In this document: positions 5,980 to 8,193 of the stretch, in pieces
Layout: every line of letters starts with the position of its first letter
Position numbering within the stretch: the stretch's first letter is position 1
From: Betaproteobacteria bacterium
GTDB taxonomy: Bacteria > Pseudomonadota > Gammaproteobacteria > Burkholderiales > SG8-39
Reading direction: 5' to 3'
DNA length: 8,193 bases
Assembly: GCA_016867955.1 (NCBI GenBank)
Contig: VGIE01000082.1
Location: 1 to 8,193, forward strand
Program-made: the position numbers and the translations under genes
Notes under the pieces: model-generated
Database searches by the model: none
Told to the model about the DNA's origin: nothing
The model's input: the letters and a program-made list of their open reading frames with translations, nothing else

Positions 5980-6960
5980 ATGAAAACCAAGACTGCGGGA
6001 ATGCTAACCCTGTCCGGTGCGCTGCTGTTCGCAGCGGTAGCGGCGCCCTTGGCGCAGGCGCAGGATGCCTGGCCCAGCAAGCCGCTTCGCTTCATCATCC
6101 CGTCGACGCCGGGTAGCGCCTCGGATTTTGCCGGGCGCACCTTCGCCAGGTTCATCGAGCCGCGGCTGAAGCAGCCTGTCGTGTCCGAGAACAGGCCCGG
6201 CGCCGCTGCCATCATCGGCACCGAGGCACTGAAGAACTCGCCGGCCGATGGCTATACCTACCTCATTGGCGGGAGTTCGGTCACGGGAGCCAATCCGGTA
6301 CTGTTCAGGAAGCTGCCCTATGACGCGGAGAAGGATCTCGAGGAAGTCGGGATTTTCGGATTCTTCCCCATCATCGGCATGGTGAAGAAGGACAGCCCGA
6401 TCAAGTCGGTGGCCGACATCATCGCCATGGCCAGGGCCAATCCCGGCAAGGTGTCGTTCGGCTATTACTCGCCGCTGGCGCAGGTTTCCCCGGAGATCAT
6501 CAAGTCACGCACCGGGATTGAACTGATTGCCGTGTCCTACAAGCTGGTCAGCCAGATCAGCACCGATATCGCCGGCGGGGTCGTGGACTTCACCTTTCTG
6601 GATGCCATCGGCGCGGCGCCTGTCATCAAAAGCGGGCTGCTGCGTCCCATCGCCGTGACCTCGCCGCGCCGCGTGCCATCCATGCCCGATGTGCCCACCG
6701 TCGCCGAGCTGCTGGCCGGCTTCGAAGTGCAGGGCTGGTCGGGTCTGACCACGAACAAGGGCTCGCCGATGGCGGCGGTGGAGCGCATGAACGGCCTGCT
6801 GCGTGCGATGCAGACGGACCCCGAGTTCAAGGAGTTGCTCGAGCGCCAGGGCATGGTGGTGACGCCAACCCCGAGCGTTGCCGAACATGCGAAATTCGCC
6901 GCCGCCGAGCGCGTGCGCTGGGCCGAGTGGGTCAAGCTGGCGAAGATTCCCCAGCAGTAG
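5980..6960 (+). CDS. Bug/TctC-type periplasmic solute-binding receptor
   Basis: The 326-residue protein is an extracytoplasmic receptor of the tripartite tricarboxylate transporter family, which binds carboxylates or other small organic acids in the periplasm. A signal peptide is clear: basic MKTK, a hydrophobic core to about residue 23, and an AQA cleavage site after A27. The mature start QDAWPSKPLRFIIP, the D49 loop (TPGSASDF), ENRPGAAAIIGTEAL (70-84), SPADGYTYLIG (88-98), GGVVDFTFLD and PSMPDVPTVAELL are family hallmarks. Usual Bug proteins have PPGGxxD where this one reads STPGSASD, so the ligand may differ. No TctA or TctB membrane components are in the window, so it is an orphan receptor, which is common in Burkholderiales with large Bug families. 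A purine-rich GAGAGGGA lies about 9 nt before the ATG. Its place between SnoaL-like and VOC genes suggests it captures the substrate of those enzymes. Confidence 0.93.
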   Translation: MKTKTAGMLTLSGALLFAAVAAPLAQAQDAWPSKPLRFIIPSTPGSASDFAGRTFARFIEPRLKQPVVSENRPGAAAIIGTEALKNSPADGYTYLIGGSSVTGANPVLFRKLPYDAEKDLEEVGIFGFFPIIGMVKKDSPIKSVADIIAMARANPGKVSFGYYSPLAQVSPEIIKSRTGIELIAVSYKLVSQISTDIAGGVVDFTFLDAIGAAPVIKSGLLRPIAVTSPRRVPSMPDVPTVAELLAGFEVQGWSGLTTNKGSPMAAVERMNGLLRAMQTDPEFKELLERQGMVVTPTPSVAEHAKFAAAERVRWAEWVKLAKIPQQ

Positions 6961-7017
6961 CAGGGCCTGGCGAGTTTCCAATATTCTTCGCATCGGCAGA
7001 CCGAATGGAGTCATTGC

Positions 7018-7527
7018 ATGACGGCACGCAAGCAACCCATCATCGGCATGTCGCACCTGGGCATCTGCGTGCGCAACATGGAGACCTCGCTCGCCTTCTA
7101 CCGCGACCTGGTCGGCATGAAGGTGGTGAAGGAGGAGAACCAGGCGGTGGACGGCGCCGGCTGGGAGCATGTCTACCGCGGCAAGCGCCGCGGCCGGCGC
7201 ATCTGCTACCTCGAGTACAACGACGATCCGGCCTCACCCGTGCTGGTGGTCACCGAGCATGTCGGCGAGGCGGTGCTCGGCACGCCGATCCTGCTGGATG
7301 AGATCGGCATCAGCCACCTGTCGTTCTCGGTGCCGGACCTCGATGGTCTGACGAAGGAAATGCTGGCCGCCGGCGTGAAGACGGCAGGACCGCCCGATGT
7401 ATTCCGCGAGGCCGATGGCGTGGTGCGCACGGTGTTCTTCTTCGATCCGGATGGCATGGTGGTGCAGTTCGATCACTACGAGAATCCGGACATTGCGAAG
7501 ACCGAGCCGAAGTACAAGAAGAAGTAG
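7018..7527 (+). CDS. VOC-family protein (glyoxalase/bleomycin resistance/dioxygenase fold)
   Basis: This 169-residue protein has two beta-alpha-beta-beta-beta modules typical of the vicinal oxygen chelate fold. Module 1 runs from GMSHLGICVRNMETSLAFYRD (H13 as the first metal ligand) to CYLEYND (E66). Module 2 runs from ISHLSFSVPDL (H100) to FFDPDGMVVQFDHY. The fourth ligand, usually Glu in glyoxalase I and Fe-dependent dioxygenases, is Q150 here. The metal may therefore be bound differently, or the reaction may be an isomerisation or epimerisation instead; the true function is unknown. It ends in a lysine-rich tail. The start has GGAG 7 nt upstream, and it lies 57 nt after the Bug gene in the same direction, so probably in the same operon. 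A glutathione-linked reaction is conceivable given the GST in the divergent operon. Confidence 0.9.
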   Translation: MTARKQPIIGMSHLGICVRNMETSLAFYRDLVGMKVVKEENQAVDGAGWEHVYRGKRRGRRICYLEYNDDPASPVLVVTEHVGEAVLGTPILLDEIGISHLSFSVPDLDGLTKEMLAAGVKTAGPPDVFREADGVVRTVFFFDPDGMVVQFDHYENPDIAKTEPKYKKK

Positions 7528-7532
7528 TTGTT

Positions 7533-7895
7533 ATGGATTGGGGATCTGGATGGCGACGAGCGTTCCGTGATGCGGTATCTGCCCAGACCAGCGCGACGTT
7601 TATGTGGCTTGGTCAGGCGGTGGTTTCCACTGCTTCGGGTGCGGTGGCGTTAGCCCTCGCAAAATCTGGTGCGATGATCGTCGAGCTCGTCGCACGAGCT
7701 GTTATTGGCGGGCTGATTGGCCTCGGCGGGGCGTTCATCTTCGTTCTGACCATCTATTTGTTTCGAACTCCGTACAAGCAGCGAGACGAGGCAGGGGCAG
7801 AGGCACGACGCTTTGAGGACTGGCGAATCGGCCTGAAGCAGTCCATCTATAGAGCCGTCGGCGTAGCCCCAAAAGCTCGAGCTTCATATCGATAA
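7533..7895 (+). CDS. Small membrane protein of unknown function
   Basis: I do not recognise this 120-residue protein. It has a short amphipathic N terminus (MDWGSGWRRAFRDA), a moderately hydrophobic stretch at about 23-45, a clear transmembrane segment at about 54-78 with closely spaced glycines (GGLIGLGG), and a charged C-terminal tail of about 40 residues rich in R, K and E, presumably cytoplasmic by the positive-inside rule. Its codons are less GC-biased at third positions than those of the genes to the left (tta, att, gtt, tct appear), suggesting separate or foreign origin. It starts 5 nt after the VOC stop but has no good ribosome binding site, so expression by coupling is possible. The existence of the gene is likely but unproven. 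Confidence 0.5.
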   Translation: MDWGSGWRRAFRDAVSAQTSATFMWLGQAVVSTASGAVALALAKSGAMIVELVARAVIGGLIGLGGAFIFVLTIYLFRTPYKQRDEAGAEARRFEDWRIGLKQSIYRAVGVAPKARASYR

Positions 7896-7899
7896 CACT

Positions 7900-7986
7900 A
7901 TGCCGCGAGCCGTCATCGAACTCGTCCGGGAACTCATCAACGAAGGCAAGCTGACGAATACCAGCAGGGGACTCCGGGTCCGGTAA
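7900..7986 (+). CDS. Possible 28-residue ORF
   Basis: ATG 7900 to TAA 7986 encodes MPRAVIELVRELINEGKL plus ten residues, 4 nt after the membrane protein gene. The first part could form an amphipathic helix followed by a basic tail, resembling a fragment of a helix-turn-helix or other nucleic-acid-binding protein. There is no clear ribosome binding site. It may be a real small gene, a remnant, or chance. Confidence 0.2.
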   Translation: MPRAVIELVRELINEGKLTNTSRGLRVR

Positions 7987-8000
7987 TCAGCAAGTGCTAC

Positions 8001-8026
8001 TGACCGCTTTGGGTCGAAAGCGGTCA
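8001..8026. repeat. Perfect 10-bp inverted repeat (intergenic hairpin)
   Basis: TGACCGCTTT (8001-8010) and AAAGCGGTCA (8017-8026) are exact reverse complements around GGGTCG. It sits between convergent reading directions (7533-7986 rightward and the - strand gene ending at 8122). Without a following T-tract it is not a classic intrinsic terminator, but it could protect 3' ends or be a dispersed intergenic repeat. Confidence 0.55.
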
Positions 8027-8121
8027 ATTGCTAAGGCCTCCGCTTTAGTGGCGACGACACCAATCGTGCTGCGATACATTGTGAGGCATCGGCGAGAGCT
8101 GATGCCGGCCGGAGCCGCGCC

Positions 8122-8193
8122 TCAGGCCTTCCCCAGCTTCCGTTTCAGTTCCGTCGCCGCCAACGTATACCCGCCCCCGATGCCGTCGATGAA
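8122..8193 (-). CDS. 3' end of a gene continuing beyond the window, product unknown
   Basis: The last 23 codons read FIDGIGGGYTLAATELKRKL and GKA, then TGA at 8124-8122. GC-rich third positions and a plausible amphipathic helix with a lysine-rich end suggest a real coding end. It runs convergently toward the small membrane gene, with 135 nt between it and the 28-codon ORF; that gap holds the inverted repeat and nothing else I can support. I do not recognise the family from this short tail. Confidence 0.55.
   Translation of the reverse strand, partial: FIDGIGGGYTLAATELKRKLGKA

Noticed and set aside
1..8193. CRISPR array, tRNA, rRNA, insertion sequence or integron attC
   Set aside because: No regularly spaced repeats, tRNA-like cloverleaf, rRNA-like sequence, transposase or recombination core sites were found by reading.

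Overview
The window is about 65% GC, densely packed, and reads as a chromosomal segment of a proteobacterium. A Burkholderiales-like betaproteobacterium is most likely: there is an orphan Bug/TctC-type periplasmic receptor, an Fds-like formate dehydrogenase operon, and several short SnoaL-like, VOC and GST-type enzymes. The assignment is inferred from gene content only. Most genes end in TGA, so the genetic code is standard.

Left third (1-2758, + strand): the last codons of an upstream gene, then a complete formate dehydrogenase alpha subunit. The two overlap by ATGA, so the upstream gene is probably the NADH-oxidising diaphorase partner. The alpha subunit uses cysteine (TGC) as the molybdenum ligand. 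It lacks the His-Cys iron-sulfur cluster motif that NuoG and FdsA proteins carry after the 2Fe-2S domain.

Middle (2795-5235, - strand): a tight four-gene operon, read right to left: glutathione S-transferase, two tandem SnoaL-like paralogs of identical length, and a glutaredoxin-DinB-like fusion. The last gene is the highlight. From its ATG (3631), which has a TAAGGAG ribosome binding site, the frame reads MEAIKVYWIPG, then an in-frame TGA, then ANC and an intact 266-residue remainder. The TGA sits exactly at the first cysteine of the glutaredoxin CxxC active site, giving UxxC. A hairpin with 13 pairs and one mismatch begins nine bases after the TGA. Its apical loop is GUUA, starting with G 22 bases after the TGA, which fits the known geometry of bacterial SECIS elements. 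I interpret this as a selenoprotein that ordinary gene callers would truncate to start at the GTG at 3586.

Right part (5508-7527, + strand): divergently from the GST operon, a near-consensus sigma-70 promoter (TTGACG-N17-TATATT) precedes a third SnoaL-like gene, a Bug-type solute-binding receptor and a VOC/glyoxalase-like protein. The two divergent operons together look like uptake plus glutathione/thiol-linked processing of an unidentified organic substrate.

The far right (7533-8193) has lower GC and less biased codons: a small membrane protein, a doubtful 28-codon ORF, a perfect 10-bp inverted repeat and the 3' end of a gene entering on the - strand. I saw no rRNA, tRNA, CRISPR array or insertion sequence.
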